Positions 1 through 8,919 of a stretch of 64,000 bases of DNA are shown piece after piece. Location of the stretch: NCBI GenBank assembly GCA_963772645.1, contig CAVYYD010000007.1, positions 62,001-126,000 on the forward strand. Direction: 5' to 3'. The translations under genes and the position numbers were made by a program. The notes under the pieces were generated by a model that saw nothing but the letters and a program-made list of their open reading frames with translations, was not told the DNA's origin and searched no databases. The stretch's first letter is position 1. Each line of letters opens with the position of its first letter. The DNA is from DASSQJ01 sp963772645. Lineage in GTDB: Bacteria; Actinomycetota; Actinomycetes; Actinomycetales; Dermatophilaceae.

Positions 1-1
1 G

Positions 2-1492
2 CACGAGGGGACCCTCGCCGAGTACGGCGCCACCGTGGTCCGGCTGGCGCAGCTGCTCGCCGGCGCCGACCTGGGCTCGGTCCGGGCGCCGAACCTCGCG
101 GCGTTCACCGTCGTCCCCGGCGTCACGGTGGCCTACTCCTCGACCTGGTCGCTGCCGCTGGCCGTGCTGGCGGCCTCCGCCGTCGTCCTCGCCGTCGGGG
201 TTGCCGTACGCCGCGGGCGGGTGCGCGTGCGCCGGGTGGTCCGGTCCTGGCTGGGGCTCGGGGTCGCCGGGCTGGCCGGGATCCTGGCCGCGACGGCGCT
301 GTGGCTCGGGGTCCGGGCGGCGGACCCCCGACTGTCCGACGCCCTGAACGGCGGGGCCTACGAGCGCACGGGCTACGTCCTGGCGGCCGTCGCGGCGGGG
401 GCGGCCGGGATCCTTTTGGTCCTGTGGCGGGTCCGGCGCCGGGAGACGGCGATGGAGGTCGCGGCCGGGGCGCTGGTCGGCTGGAGCCTGGTGGCGCTGC
501 TGCTCGGCCTGGTCCTGCCCGACGCCGCGTACGTCGCCACGTGGCCGCTCCTCACCGCGACGGCGGCCTTCGCGGTGCTCGCCGCCCGTCAGCGCTCCCC
601 GGCGGTGTCGCTGGTGACGGTGACCGTGGCCGCGGTGCCGGCCGTCCTGCTGGTCAGCCCGCTGGTGGTGCTCTACTTCATGCTCGCCGCGCGGTTCGAG
701 CTGATCATCCCGGTGGCGACCCCGTTGCCGATGCTGTGGGTGGTGCTCGCGCTGACCCTGGTCGTCCCTCTGGCCCTGTTGGCGCGTCCTCGCCCCGGGT
801 GGCGGCCCGCCGCCGCCGCCGCCGGGGTCGCGGTGGCGTTCGCGTCCCTCGCGGTGGCGACCAGCGCGGGAAGCGACGGCCCCCGACCGGACCTGCTCGT
901 CTACCACGTCGACGCGGACGCCGGCACGGCCCGGTGGGTGGCCCTTCCGCAGGAGCTGGACGCGTACACCGGCCAGGTCGCGGACGCCGGCTGGACACCG
1001 ACCCGGTTCGAGGCCTCTCCCTTCCACGAGCCGGGGACCACCGAGCCGGCGAGCACCGCACCCGCGCCGGTGCCGGCCGGGGGCCTGCCAGGGCCGGAGG
1101 TGACCGTGCGCGGGGACGACACCTCGGCCCGGGGCCGGGTGCTCAGCATCGAGGCCACCGCCCCGGCCGGCAGCTATGCGCTGACCGTCGACGTCCGCAG
1201 TCAGGGCGGCGTCTCGGCGGTCGCGGTGGACGGCAGGTCCGTGCCGGCTGCTACGGCGGGGGCGCCGAGCTCGGTCCGGGTCGTGGCCTTCAGCCCGCGG
1301 GGGGCCGTGCCGCTCACCGTCACCGTGCCGGCCGGGGCCGGCGTCGAGCTGGCCCTCGGCTGCTCCACCCGAGGCCTGGACGCGGCCCCCGCACCGGGAG
1401 GGCTGCGGGCGCGGCCCGCCGGCCTCACGGCGGCCGTGCACGAGCTCCCGGACGCCGTCCTGGTCACCAGGGTGCTGCGGCTGCCCGGGTAG
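2..1492 (+). CDS. M28-family-like membrane peptidase, C-terminal part (5' truncated)
   Basis: The reading frame is open from the left window edge, so the start and the N-terminal catalytic metallopeptidase domain lie outside. The visible part begins with residues HEGTLAEYG, which resembles the end of an M28 aminopeptidase domain just after the metal-binding region. About eight hydrophobic segments follow (roughly residues 45-285), then an extracytoplasmic C-terminal beta-rich domain of about 200 residues. This layout, a peptidase followed by a multi-TM region and a soluble tail, is known for membrane M28 proteins of actinobacteria. No catalytic residue is visible, so the call rests on layout and the short N-terminal match. 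The gene ends convergently and overlaps the methyltransferase on the other strand by 29 bases. Confidence 0.65.
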   Translation, partial: HEGTLAEYGATVVRLAQLLAGADLGSVRAPNLAAFTVVPGVTVAYSSTWSLPLAVLAASAVVLAVGVAVRRGRVRVRRVVRSWLGLGVAGLAGILAATALWLGVRAADPRLSDALNGGAYERTGYVLAAVAAGAAGILLVLWRVRRRETAMEVAAGALVGWSLVALLLGLVLPDAAYVATWPLLTATAAFAVLAARQRSPAVSLVTVTVAAVPAVLLVSPLVVLYFMLAARFELIIPVATPLPMLWVVLALTLVVPLALLARPRPGWRPAAAAAGVAVAFASLAVATSAGSDGPRPDLLVYHVDADAGTARWVALPQELDAYTGQVADAGWTPTRFEASPFHEPGTTEPASTAPAPVPAGGLPGPEVTVRGDDTSARGRVLSIEATAPAGSYALTVDVRSQGGVSAVAVDGRSVPAATAGAPSSVRVVAFSPRGAVPLTVTVPAGAGVELALGCSTRGLDAAPAPGGLRARPAGLTAAVHELPDAVLVTRVLRLPG

Positions 1493-2291
1493 CGTCGGTT
1501 CCCGCTCCGGCCCGGTCGCTCACGCGGGGCCGTTCGGTGACGAGGGCGAAGGTGCGCACCCGGCCGCTGCCCAGCCAGCTCCTCCAGAGCCGGTGGCTGG
1601 TCAGCAGGCGGTCGAGTGTCTGCAGGTCCTCGCCGCGGCGCATGCGGGACGCGGTGTCGGTGTAGGCACCCAGGAGGGAGTCGACCGTCGCCCGGTGTGT
1701 GTCGGTCCACTCCTGCTGCCAACGCAGCCGCAGCCCGACCTGGGCGAGCTGGGCCACGAGCTCCTCGAGCGGGGTCAGCCGCACCGTGTCGGACTCGGGC
1801 ATGGCGCGCGCCTCCCGGGCCGAGAGCGGACGGCCTGCCTGGACGGTCAGGGCGAACCGGGCGCCCGGCGGGAGGGCCCCGGCGACGGCGCGAAGGAGTG
1901 CCTCCCGGTCCGGGAAGGCGAGCAGGGTCTCCACGAGGAGGACCACGTCGAAGCGACCCGGCGGGAGCGGAGGGACCGTCGCGACGTCGATGCGGCAGCG
2001 CAGGCCCTCGGCCGCGGCCCGCCATCGGGCCTCCGCCACCGCCGAGGGGCGGGCATCGACCCCGAGGTAGCGGCAGCCGAGCCGGGCGGTGACGAACCGT
2101 CCGGGCCCACCGGTGCCACAGCAGAGGTCCAGGAGGCGGCTGCCGGGGCGGACCCCGGCGTGCTGCGCCAGCGACAGGACCTGGGTCGCGGTGACGAAGC
2201 TCTCCTGGCCGATCGCCTCCCGGCTGCCGAGGGCGGCCGCGCGGGCCCGCCGGAGCGCCCGCTCGAGGGGGCCCGCCCCGCCGGCCGTCAC
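1464..2291 (-). CDS. class I SAM-dependent methyltransferase (last gene of the nine-gene operon)
   Basis: This 275-residue protein has a Rossmann-type SAM-binding motif, LLDLCCGTGGPGRF, near residue 55, and an acidic motif II (GVDARPSA). The C-terminal half contains a helical substrate-binding section typical of small-molecule methyltransferases. I chose the GTG start at 2291 because it overlaps the TGA of the upstream gene as GTGA, the coupling used throughout this operon; longer in-frame extensions run deep into the upstream gene. The methyl acceptor cannot be read from the sequence. Context suggests it modifies the product of the GTP cyclohydrolase/PTPS/glycosyltransferase route encoded upstream. 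It is the second methyltransferase of the operon; the other ends at 7007. Confidence 0.85.
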   Translation of the reverse strand: MTAGGAGPLERALRRARAAALGSREAIGQESFVTATQVLSLAQHAGVRPGSRLLDLCCGTGGPGRFVTARLGCRYLGVDARPSAVAEARWRAAAEGLRCRIDVATVPPLPPGRFDVVLLVETLLAFPDREALLRAVAGALPPGARFALTVQAGRPLSAREARAMPESDTVRLTPLEELVAQLAQVGLRLRWQQEWTDTHRATVDSLLGAYTDTASRMRRGEDLQTLDRLLTSHRLWRSWLGSGRVRTFALVTERPRVSDRAGAGTDATRAAAAPW

Positions 2292-4681
2292 GACGCCGCC
2301 GGGGCGCTGAACGAGGAGAGGAACCGGTCCCGCAGCGCCTCCATCGGCCAGACCGGGGCCGCGGCGCCCGGCCAGAGGCCGTCGTTCCAGCACCATCGCG
2401 AGGCCCGCTCGAGGACGGCGGGGTCGCGGGCGATCAGGGTGACCGGCACGTCCCTGCCGGCGCCGGGCCCGGTGACCACCGTGGAGGGCTGGTGGTCACC
2501 GAGCACGAGGACGACGAGGTCGTCGTCCCGGTGGCCCGCGACGAAGGACAGCACGCTGCTCAGCGAGTAGGCGATCGAGGTGCGGTAGGCCGCGGGCACG
2601 TCGGCCCGGTCGTTCCACAGCTCCGCGGCGCTCCGCGCCGTGGCCCGGATCCCCCGGAAGACCGCCCCGCGTCCGAGGGCGGCCGGGTCGACGGTCGTCG
2701 GCAGCGGCGCCCACGGCCAGTGGCTGGAGGTCAGCTCCACCTCGGCCATGACGGGCTGGTGGTGGGGTCGGTCGAGCTCTAGGTGGTCCAGCGCCGCGAG
2801 CGTGTACTGGTCGGGCATCGCCGAGAAGCCGAACGACGGCCCCTGGTAGCCCAGGTCCGCTCCGGTGTAGACCCGGTCGAACCGGTAGAACGCCTGACCC
2901 TCCGGCCACGGGCCCCGGGTCGACGGCAGGACGGCCACGGTGCGCCACCCGGCCCGGGCGAAGGCCGAGGTCAGGGTGGTCCGCCGGCTCCCGAGCAGCC
3001 GGTCGTAGAGCCCCTGGTCCCCGACCCGGAGCCCGGCCTCCAGCGTGGAGTGCGCCAGCCAGCTGCCGCTGCCGACGACGGGGGAGGTCAGGTATGCGCT
3101 CCTGGCCGTGTACCCCTCGGCCGCCAGCCGGGAGGCGTACCCGCCCAGCAGGCGTCGGAGCGGCTCGGCCCGCGGCCCGTCCACCGCCACCCGGCCGTAG
3201 CTCTCGACGAAGACCACGAGCACGTCCATGCCCCGGAGCACGGACAGGTCGGCGGACCCGGGCGCCCGGAACGGGTCGGCCGCGACCGCCGCGGCGAAGC
3301 GCGCCCGGTCGCGCAGGTGTGCCCGTGCGGCCTGCACCGTGGACGCCGCGTACGGGACCACGTCGGCCGCGGCCACCGTCACGCCGGGGCTGCTCTGGAC
3401 GCCGCCGGCAGCGGCGAGGGCCCACGCCACCGTCAGGCCGCCGAGCACCCGCGCGGCCGGGCGCCGGTGCTGCGCGACCCCTCGTCCGGCCCGCGCGAGG
3501 GCCCACGGCAGCCCGACCAGGGCGGCGGCGACGACCAGGAGCGCGCCCAGCACGGCCCCCGCGGCGGCCACGGTGCCGAAGGAGTCGCGGACGACGGCGA
3601 ACGCGGACCCCACGGCGCCGACGTCGTCGACGACGTCGAACGGCCGGTCGCGCACCTGCATCATCCCCAGGTCGAGGACCTTGGCCAGGGCGAGCGTCCC
3701 CAGGCCCGCCCCCACCAGCACCATGCCGCCCCGGCGGGCACGCGGCGGCAGCACCACGGCGAGGCCGAGGACGACGAGGGCCTCGACGGGCAGCCGCAGG
3801 AAGCTCAGCGCCGAGAGCCGCTCGGGTCGCACCGGGGCGAGCAGCGCGAACCACCCGGGCAGCAGCGCCGCGCCGACAAGGGCGACCCGGACGACGGCGC
3901 GCCGGCGCCCCGGCCTGCCGCGCGCAGGGCTCGACAGCGGGCGGTTCCGCCATAGCCACCACACGTCGCGGCCGAAGGACTCGGCGAGCAGCAGCAGGAG
4001 GAAGGCGCCCCCGGCGACGGCGAACCGGCGGGGTGGCAGCCCGGCGGCCAGGGCCGCCAGCCCGACCCCGACCGTCCCGGTCACCACCTTGCGCCAGTAG
4101 CGGGAGGGCAGCGGGCGGCGCAGCCACGGCAGGGCCGCCCCCCAGGCCCCGAACACGTAGCGGGCGAGCCCACCGGCGAGGAGCCACCACCCGACCGCCG
4201 AGCCGGCGGCCAGGGAGAGGACGAGGATGAGGAAGGCGTCGACCTCGCCGTCGAAGCGCGCCCCGAACCGGGTCGCCGTGCCGGTCCGCCGCGCGACCTG
4301 GCCGTCGGCGGCGTCGAGGGCGAGCGCCGGCACGGTGAGGGCGAGGAGGGCCGCGGCGGAGGGCGTCCCGGGCAGGGCGTCCGCCGTCTGCGCGGCGACG
4401 GCGCAGGCGAGCAGGGCTCGGGTGAGGGTGACGAGGTCCGCGGGCAGGAGGGTCTCGCGGCCCGCGCGGTGCAGGCCACGGCCGAGCAGGATGCCGAGGA
4501 GCGTCGCGCAGCCGGCGCCGGCCGCCCACCCGGCCGGGCCGACTGCGCCTGCCAGGTCGAGCACCGCGAGCCCGGTGGCCAGCCCGGCGCCGCCGACGAC
4601 GAGGGTGATGCGGACACCCGACCCCCGGCCGCCGACCGTCGCCTCGCGCGCTCGCGGGTCGCTGCGGGTGGTGGACGTCAT
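2288..4681 (-). CDS. CDP-alcohol phosphotransferase fused to an alkaline-phosphatase-superfamily (sulfatase/LtaS-like) domain
   Basis: This 797-residue protein has two enzyme modules. The N-terminal third carries the complete CDP-alcohol phosphatidyltransferase signature D-x2-DG-x2-AR-x8-G-x3-D-x3-D, with Asp123, Asp126, Asp144 and Asp148, among several membrane segments. A second membrane block follows, then from about residue 450 an extracellular domain of the alkaline-phosphatase/sulfatase superfamily with a VFVESYG strand near residue 480 and a GDHQPS metal-binding motif near 728. The first module would transfer a phospho-alcohol from a CDP donor; the second resembles lipoteichoic-acid-synthase-like phosphotransferases or phosphatases facing outward. 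The fusion suggests synthesis and outside modification of one phospholipid-linked product. The gap to the upstream ribA-like gene is only 4 bases. Confidence 0.82.
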   Translation of the reverse strand: MTSTTRSDPRAREATVGGRGSGVRITLVVGGAGLATGLAVLDLAGAVGPAGWAAGAGCATLLGILLGRGLHRAGRETLLPADLVTLTRALLACAVAAQTADALPGTPSAAALLALTVPALALDAADGQVARRTGTATRFGARFDGEVDAFLILVLSLAAGSAVGWWLLAGGLARYVFGAWGAALPWLRRPLPSRYWRKVVTGTVGVGLAALAAGLPPRRFAVAGGAFLLLLLAESFGRDVWWLWRNRPLSSPARGRPGRRRAVVRVALVGAALLPGWFALLAPVRPERLSALSFLRLPVEALVVLGLAVVLPPRARRGGMVLVGAGLGTLALAKVLDLGMMQVRDRPFDVVDDVGAVGSAFAVVRDSFGTVAAAGAVLGALLVVAAALVGLPWALARAGRGVAQHRRPAARVLGGLTVAWALAAAGGVQSSPGVTVAAADVVPYAASTVQAARAHLRDRARFAAAVAADPFRAPGSADLSVLRGMDVLVVFVESYGRVAVDGPRAEPLRRLLGGYASRLAAEGYTARSAYLTSPVVGSGSWLAHSTLEAGLRVGDQGLYDRLLGSRRTTLTSAFARAGWRTVAVLPSTRGPWPEGQAFYRFDRVYTGADLGYQGPSFGFSAMPDQYTLAALDHLELDRPHHQPVMAEVELTSSHWPWAPLPTTVDPAALGRGAVFRGIRATARSAAELWNDRADVPAAYRTSIAYSLSSVLSFVAGHRDDDLVVLVLGDHQPSTVVTGPGAGRDVPVTLIARDPAVLERASRWCWNDGLWPGAAAPVWPMEALRDRFLSSFSAPAAS

Positions 4682-4685
4682 CGGT

Positions 4686-5357
4686 TCATCCGGACCGGTG
4701 CGCCCGGCCGTCGAGGGGGACGCCGTCGACCACGAGGACCGGGCCGAGCGCGTGGTCGCCCCGCAGCGCCTTGGCCCGCAGGTAGCGCGCGTTCGCCGGG
4801 CTCCAGTGCACGCCGGTGCGCACCCGTTCGACGACGGTGACGTCGAGGCGACCCAGCTGCTCGGCCTTGTCCGGGTTGTTGCTCAGCAGGGCGACCTCCC
4901 GGGCTCCCAGGGCGTGCAGCATCTGGGCGGCGACCGTGTAGTCGCGGGCGTCGGCGCTGAAGCCGAGCGCCAGGTTGGCCTCGTAGGTGTCGAGGCCCTC
5001 GTCCTGGAGGGCGTAGGCGTCGAGCTTGGCGTACAGCCCGATGCCGCGACCCTCCTGGCGCAGGTAGAGCAGGTAGCCGCCGACGTCGGCGATCCGCTCG
5101 ACCGCCTCACGCATCTGCGCGCCGCAGTCACACCGTTGGCTGCCGAAGACGTCCCCGGTCAGGCACTCGCTGTGCAGCCGCACCAGCGGTGCGGCCCCGG
5201 AGCGGGGGCGGGGACCGAGCGCGAGGGCGAGGTGCTCACCGGCGTCGGCCAGGCCGTCGAAGGTGAGCACCCGCGCCTGGGTTGCGTAACCGTCCGGGAA
5301 GCGCAGGGGTACGTCCACGGCGGTGCGGATCGTGGCGGATGCCGGGCCACTGGTCAT
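4686..5357 (-). CDS. ribA: GTP cyclohydrolase II (RibA-type)
   Basis: This 223-residue protein is a stand-alone GTP cyclohydrolase II, which opens the imidazole ring of GTP to give 2,5-diamino-6-ribosylamino-pyrimidinone 5'-phosphate. The zinc ligands Cys65, Cys76 and Cys78 lie in HSECLTGDVFGSQRCDCG. The active-site loop RQEGRGIG is at residues 100-107, followed by the family strings YALQDEG, YEANLALGF and LLSNNPDK. The length suits RibA without a RibB domain. The ATG overlaps the stop of the RibD-type reductase as ATGA. No lumazine synthase, riboflavin synthase or RibB is nearby, so this copy probably serves a specialised pathway rather than bulk riboflavin synthesis. Confidence 0.93.
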   Translation of the reverse strand: MTSGPASATIRTAVDVPLRFPDGYATQARVLTFDGLADAGEHLALALGPRPRSGAAPLVRLHSECLTGDVFGSQRCDCGAQMREAVERIADVGGYLLYLRQEGRGIGLYAKLDAYALQDEGLDTYEANLALGFSADARDYTVAAQMLHALGAREVALLSNNPDKAEQLGRLDVTVVERVRTGVHWSPANARYLRAKALRGDHALGPVLVVDGVPLDGRAHRSG

Positions 5358-6067
5358 CCCGCAACCGCCCCTGGCCCGTCGGGGTCGAACCGTGCCGAGA
5401 GGGCGTAGCGCAGCAGGACCACGTCCCCCAGGGGCCTGACCTCGGCGAGGTGGGCGCGTCGGTCGCGGTTCCAGGGCAGCCGCCCGTCGCCGACGACGCG
5501 GGTCGCCCGGGCGTCGGCGACGAAGAACGGGGCCACCACCGCGTGCAGCTCGTCGACGAGGCCAGCGGCGAGGAACTGGGCGTGGACCTGCTGGCCGCCC
5601 TCGACGAGGAGCCGCTGCACACCGAGCTCGGCCAGGTGCCGGGCGACGCCGGCCATGGTCGGCTCGGCCCCGAGGGCGACGACGCCCGCCACGGCGGACA
5701 GCCGCTGCCGGACACGGTCGGCGACGTCCGTGCCGCAGTAGACGGTCCTCGGGCTCAGGCCGGTGGTGAAGAACGCCGCCGTCGGGTCCAGGTCACCGCG
5801 CCGGGTGAGCGTCACCTTGCGCGGCGACGGGCTCCGCCCCGTGCCGACCCGCCACGCCCGCCGCTCTCCCCGGCGAACCATCAGGCCCGGGTCGTCGGCG
5901 CGTACGGTTCCGGCGCCGACGAGGACCGCGTCGCAGGCGGCCCGCACCGCGTCGACCCGGTCCAGGTCCTCACGGCTGGACAGGACGAGCCGCCGACCGG
6001 TGGCGTCGTCGAGGTAGCCGTCGAGCGACATCGCCCAGCTGAGCAGCGTGTAGGGACGTTCAGCCAC
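5354..6067 (-). CDS. RibD C-terminal-type pyrimidine reductase (dihydrofolate-reductase-like fold)
   Basis: This 237-residue protein matches the reductase half of RibD, with no deaminase domain. Family strings are the opening SWAMSLDGYLDD, the NADPH-site DAVLVGAGTVRADDP, and LLVEGGQQVHAQFLAAGLVDEL. In riboflavin synthesis this domain reduces the ribosyl side chain of the pyrimidine made by RibA to ribityl. The partner gene directly downstream is the RibA-type enzyme, linked by ATGA, so sequential action is likely. I chose the GTG at 6067 because a GGGAAGG ribosome-binding site sits 8 bases before it; a GTG at 6076 is the alternative. The start overlaps the end of the flippase-like gene. Confidence 0.86.
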   Translation of the reverse strand: MAERPYTLLSWAMSLDGYLDDATGRRLVLSSREDLDRVDAVRAACDAVLVGAGTVRADDPGLMVRRGERRAWRVGTGRSPSPRKVTLTRRGDLDPTAAFFTTGLSPRTVYCGTDVADRVRQRLSAVAGVVALGAEPTMAGVARHLAELGVQRLLVEGGQQVHAQFLAAGLVDELHAVVAPFFVADARATRVVGDGRLPWNRDRRAHLAEVRPLGDVVLLRYALSARFDPDGPGAVAG

Positions 6068-7010
6068 CGCGGACACCTTCCCGCGCCCGCGCCCCGGCCG
6101 GGGACCCGCCGCCGCGCCCCACGAGGAGCAGCGCGGCACCGGGGGCCGAGGCGGTCAGCGCGAGGGTGCCGTAGGCCACCGGGACGGCCACGCCCCGCGA
6201 GGCGTCCAGCCCGCTCGCGGCGAACGCCCAGGCGGCCGCCCCCTCCCGGGGCCCCCATCCGGCGACGTTGAGCGGGAGCGCCCCGACGAGCAGGACCACC
6301 AGGGAGATCGGCACCAGGCGGGAGGCGTCGAGCGGCACCCGGACTGCGTGTGCCGCCAGGGCGAAGGTCGCGACGTGGCCGGTGAGGACGACGAGGGAGG
6401 CGAGGAGGACCGGAACCGCGGTGCGGGGCACCGCCAGGACCCGGGCGTCCTGCCCGACCATCCGCGCCACCCTCCGGGGCCAGCCGGTCGCCGGCCACGC
6501 CGCCGCCAGGGCCACCCCGACACCGAGCGCGGCGGCGGCCACCGGGGTCCACCACGGGGGAGCGGGCCACCCGGCGGCGGGCCACCCGGTGGCGACGAGC
6601 GCGACGAGGGTGGCCCCCACGAGCACGAGCTGCCCGCAGGTCCGCTCCCAGGCGACGGCGCGCAGCCCGCCGGTGACGTCGGCCACCGCCCGCCCGTGTC
6701 GCACGCCGCGCCCGAGGTCCCCGAGGACGCCGCCGGGGAGCGTCATGTTGAGGAACTGGGCGCGGTAGCAGCCGGCGAGAGCGGCCGGTGCCGAGAGCCG
6801 GATCCCGAGGCCTCGGGCCACCACCCGCCAGCGCCAGGCCGCGCCGGCGGTGCTCACGCAGGCGATGGCCAGCCCGGTGGCCAGGACCGCGGCGTCGAGC
6901 GAGCGGAGGGCGGCGGCCACGGCGCCGGGGCCGGCGACGACCAGGACCACCGCGAGGATCCCCGCGCCGCCGAGCGCCTGCAGCCGGCGTGGGGGTACAC
7001 GCCGCCTCAT
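6060..7010 (-). CDS. lysylphosphatidylglycerol-synthase-like TM / UPF0104 flippase-like membrane protein
   Basis: This 316-residue protein is almost entirely hydrophobic, with about eight predicted membrane segments. It has the motif pattern of the LPG synthase TM region/UPF0104 (AglD-like) family: a CYRAQFLNMTLPGGVLGD segment near residue 85 and a PLNVAGWGPREGA segment near residue 245. Members are often encoded with glycosyltransferases and are thought to move or flip lipid-linked substrates. The catalytic lysyl-transfer domain of MprF is absent. The ATG overlaps the preceding methyltransferase stop as ATGA. In this operon it could export or flip the lipid-linked product; that role is inferred. 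Confidence 0.8.
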   Translation of the reverse strand: MRRRVPPRRLQALGGAGILAVVLVVAGPGAVAAALRSLDAAVLATGLAIACVSTAGAAWRWRVVARGLGIRLSAPAALAGCYRAQFLNMTLPGGVLGDLGRGVRHGRAVADVTGGLRAVAWERTCGQLVLVGATLVALVATGWPAAGWPAPPWWTPVAAAALGVGVALAAAWPATGWPRRVARMVGQDARVLAVPRTAVPVLLASLVVLTGHVATFALAAHAVRVPLDASRLVPISLVVLLVGALPLNVAGWGPREGAAAWAFAASGLDASRGVAVPVAYGTLALTASAPGAALLLVGRGGGSPAGARAREGVRGG

Positions 7011-7843
7011 CGGGTCGCCCCGCCCGGCGAGGCGAGCAGGTCCAGGTGCCCGACCGTGACCCGCAGGCGGCCGGCCTCCACCTGGCCGAGGCGGCGGGCG
7101 AGGTACTCCTGCGCCGCGGCCGACAGCCCCGGCCGCTGCTCGACGGCCGCAGCGACCCACCCCCGCAGCCAGTCGCGGGCCAGGCGGGGGTGGCCCGCGT
7201 GGAGGTGCCACGGGCTGGGCCGGGTCCGCACCCGGTACCCCAGGTCGTGGAAGAGGCTGACGGCGACGCGCCCGGCGTCCGGCCCCCGGAGGTCGCCGCG
7301 GCCCGTCGCCCGCTGCTGGTGGTCGTTGAACGCGAGGCGCAGCGGAAAGTCCAACGGGTCGGCGGGGGCCAGGCTGACCCGACCCGTGACCGACAGCGTG
7401 AGGAGGGCGGGTGCGCGGGTGCGCACGCAGGACCGGACGAGGGCGCTGAGCTCCTCGCCGGTCAGCAGGTCCAGGACGGCCGAGGCCGTGACCAGGCAGG
7501 CGCCGGAGAGGTCCGCCGGCCGCAGGCGGGTGATGTCGCCGAGGCGGGTCTCGAGGGTGACGCTCGGACCGCCCGCTCCCGGGGCCGGCGGGCAGGACGC
7601 GGCGCGGTGCAGCAGGTCCGGGTCGAGGTCGTGGAGCACCCAGTGCTGGGGGCCGTCGAGCAGGGGGCTGAGCCACCGCCCCATCGAGCCGTCCCCGCTG
7701 CCGAGGTCGTGGACGACGCGGACACGGCCGTCTCCGGCTGCGGGGCGCACGGCCGCAGCGAGGTCCACCGAGCGGGCCGCCGCGTCCGCCGGCTCACGCA
7801 GCCGGAGCCAGTCGGGGCTGACGCGCACGGGGGTGGCCCTCAT
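7007..7843 (-). CDS. class I SAM-dependent methyltransferase
   Basis: This 278-residue protein has a SAM-binding glycine motif, VVHDLGSGDGSMGRWL, around residue 45, then the acidic HDLDPDLL strand and a LGDITRL region that normally contacts the adenine. The ATG at 7843 overlaps the glycosyltransferase stop as ATGA, which fixes the start; an in-frame upstream extension would run through that gene. The acceptor is not predictable. It is not closely similar to the other methyltransferase of this operon (1464-2291), so two different methylation steps are likely. Confidence 0.83.
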   Translation of the reverse strand: MRATPVRVSPDWLRLREPADAAARSVDLAAAVRPAAGDGRVRVVHDLGSGDGSMGRWLSPLLDGPQHWVLHDLDPDLLHRAASCPPAPGAGGPSVTLETRLGDITRLRPADLSGACLVTASAVLDLLTGEELSALVRSCVRTRAPALLTLSVTGRVSLAPADPLDFPLRLAFNDHQQRATGRGDLRGPDAGRVAVSLFHDLGYRVRTRPSPWHLHAGHPRLARDWLRGWVAAAVEQRPGLSAAAQEYLARRLGQVEAGRLRVTVGHLDLLASPGGATR

Positions 7844-8919
7844 GCCGCCACCCCGGACAGCACCTCGGAGAGGGCCGCGGCGGCGCCCTCCCAGCGGCCC
7901 AGGTCGGCGCGGCGCAGGACGGCCGCGTCGTGGCACCGGGTCCGCAGCACCGGGTCGGAGAGCCACCGATGCAGGGCGCCGGCCAGCGCCCGGGGGTCGC
8001 CGGGAGGCACCAGGATGCCGGGGCGTCGGTCGAGCACGTCGTGGCCGAGCGACTCCGGCACGCCCCCGACGTCGGAACCGACCACCGGGACGCCACGGGC
8101 GAGGGCCTCGGTGACGACCATCCCGTAGGTCTCCGCCAGGGACGGCAGGAGCAGCAGGTCCGTCCGCCGGCGCACCTGCGCCAGGCCGTCGCCGGTCAGG
8201 GCGCCGGTGAACCGGACCCGCTCGCCGAGAGCGGCGCCCGCGACCCGGCGGGCGACCCGCTCGGCGAACGCCGGGTCAACGCTCGTCGACCCGACGATCA
8301 GGCACGTCCAGTCGCGGCCGCGCACCCGGTCCAGGGCCGCGACGAGCACGTCCTGGCCCTTGGTCGGGGTGAGGGCGCCGACGCACACGAGGCGTCCGCC
8401 GGTGGGGCTTCTGACCGCGAGGGGGGCCCGGTCCGTTCCCGGGGGGACCACCGCCACCGCAGCGGGGGGCAGCGCGTACGTGACCCGCAGCCACGCGGCG
8501 GTCCACCGGCTCGTCACCACGACGGCCCGGCAGGCCTCGAGCACCGCGTGCTCGGCGCCGCGGGCGGCGTGGACCTCGGCACGCGCCAGCGGCCCCGGCC
8601 CGCCGACGCCGAGCGGGAGGTGGACGAGCACGACGAGCCGGAGGCGGGCGGACGCGGGCAGCAGGACCTCCGGGGCGGACGAGGCGACGATGCCGTCGAG
8701 GAGCACGATCGACCGATCTCGCAGGGCGCCGAGCACGGAGGCCAGCCGTCGCCGCGCGGCAGCGTCGGCGCGCGGCCACGCGCCGGCGACCGGCAGCTCG
8801 CGAACCCTCCACCCCACGGCGCGCAGCCCGTCGCACACCCGGCGGTCGTAGAGGTTCCCGCCGCTGGGCCGTGCCGGGTCGTCGACACCGCCGGGCAGCA
8901 CGACGTGGACGGTGCTCAC
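7840..8919 (-). CDS. GT4-family glycosyltransferase
   Basis: This 359-residue protein has the GT-B fold of family 4. The nucleotide-sugar-binding C-terminal half contains LVCVGALTPTKGQD (the usual GR-x-xxxKG region) and the EX7E-type motif SLAETYGMVVTEALARGVPV, with Glu residues that bind the donor. The N-terminal acceptor domain is less conserved and starts with VVLPGGVDDPARPSGGN. The GTG at 8919 overlaps the PTPS-like stop as GTGA. In the operon it would glycosylate the small-molecule or lipid-linked intermediate; donor and acceptor are unknown. Confidence 0.88.
   Translation of the reverse strand: MSTVHVVLPGGVDDPARPSGGNLYDRRVCDGLRAVGWRVRELPVAGAWPRADAAARRRLASVLGALRDRSIVLLDGIVASSAPEVLLPASARLRLVVLVHLPLGVGGPGPLARAEVHAARGAEHAVLEACRAVVVTSRWTAAWLRVTYALPPAAVAVVPPGTDRAPLAVRSPTGGRLVCVGALTPTKGQDVLVAALDRVRGRDWTCLIVGSTSVDPAFAERVARRVAGAALGERVRFTGALTGDGLAQVRRRTDLLLLPSLAETYGMVVTEALARGVPVVGSDVGGVPESLGHDVLDRRPGILVPPGDPRALAGALHRWLSDPVLRTRCHDAAVLRRADLGRWEGAAAALSEVLSGVAA

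Noticed and set aside
4686..6067. Reading the RibA and RibD-type genes as part of an ordinary riboflavin operon
   Set aside because: No RibB, RibE or RibH nearby, no FMN riboswitch seen, and neighbours are glycosylation and lipid genes.
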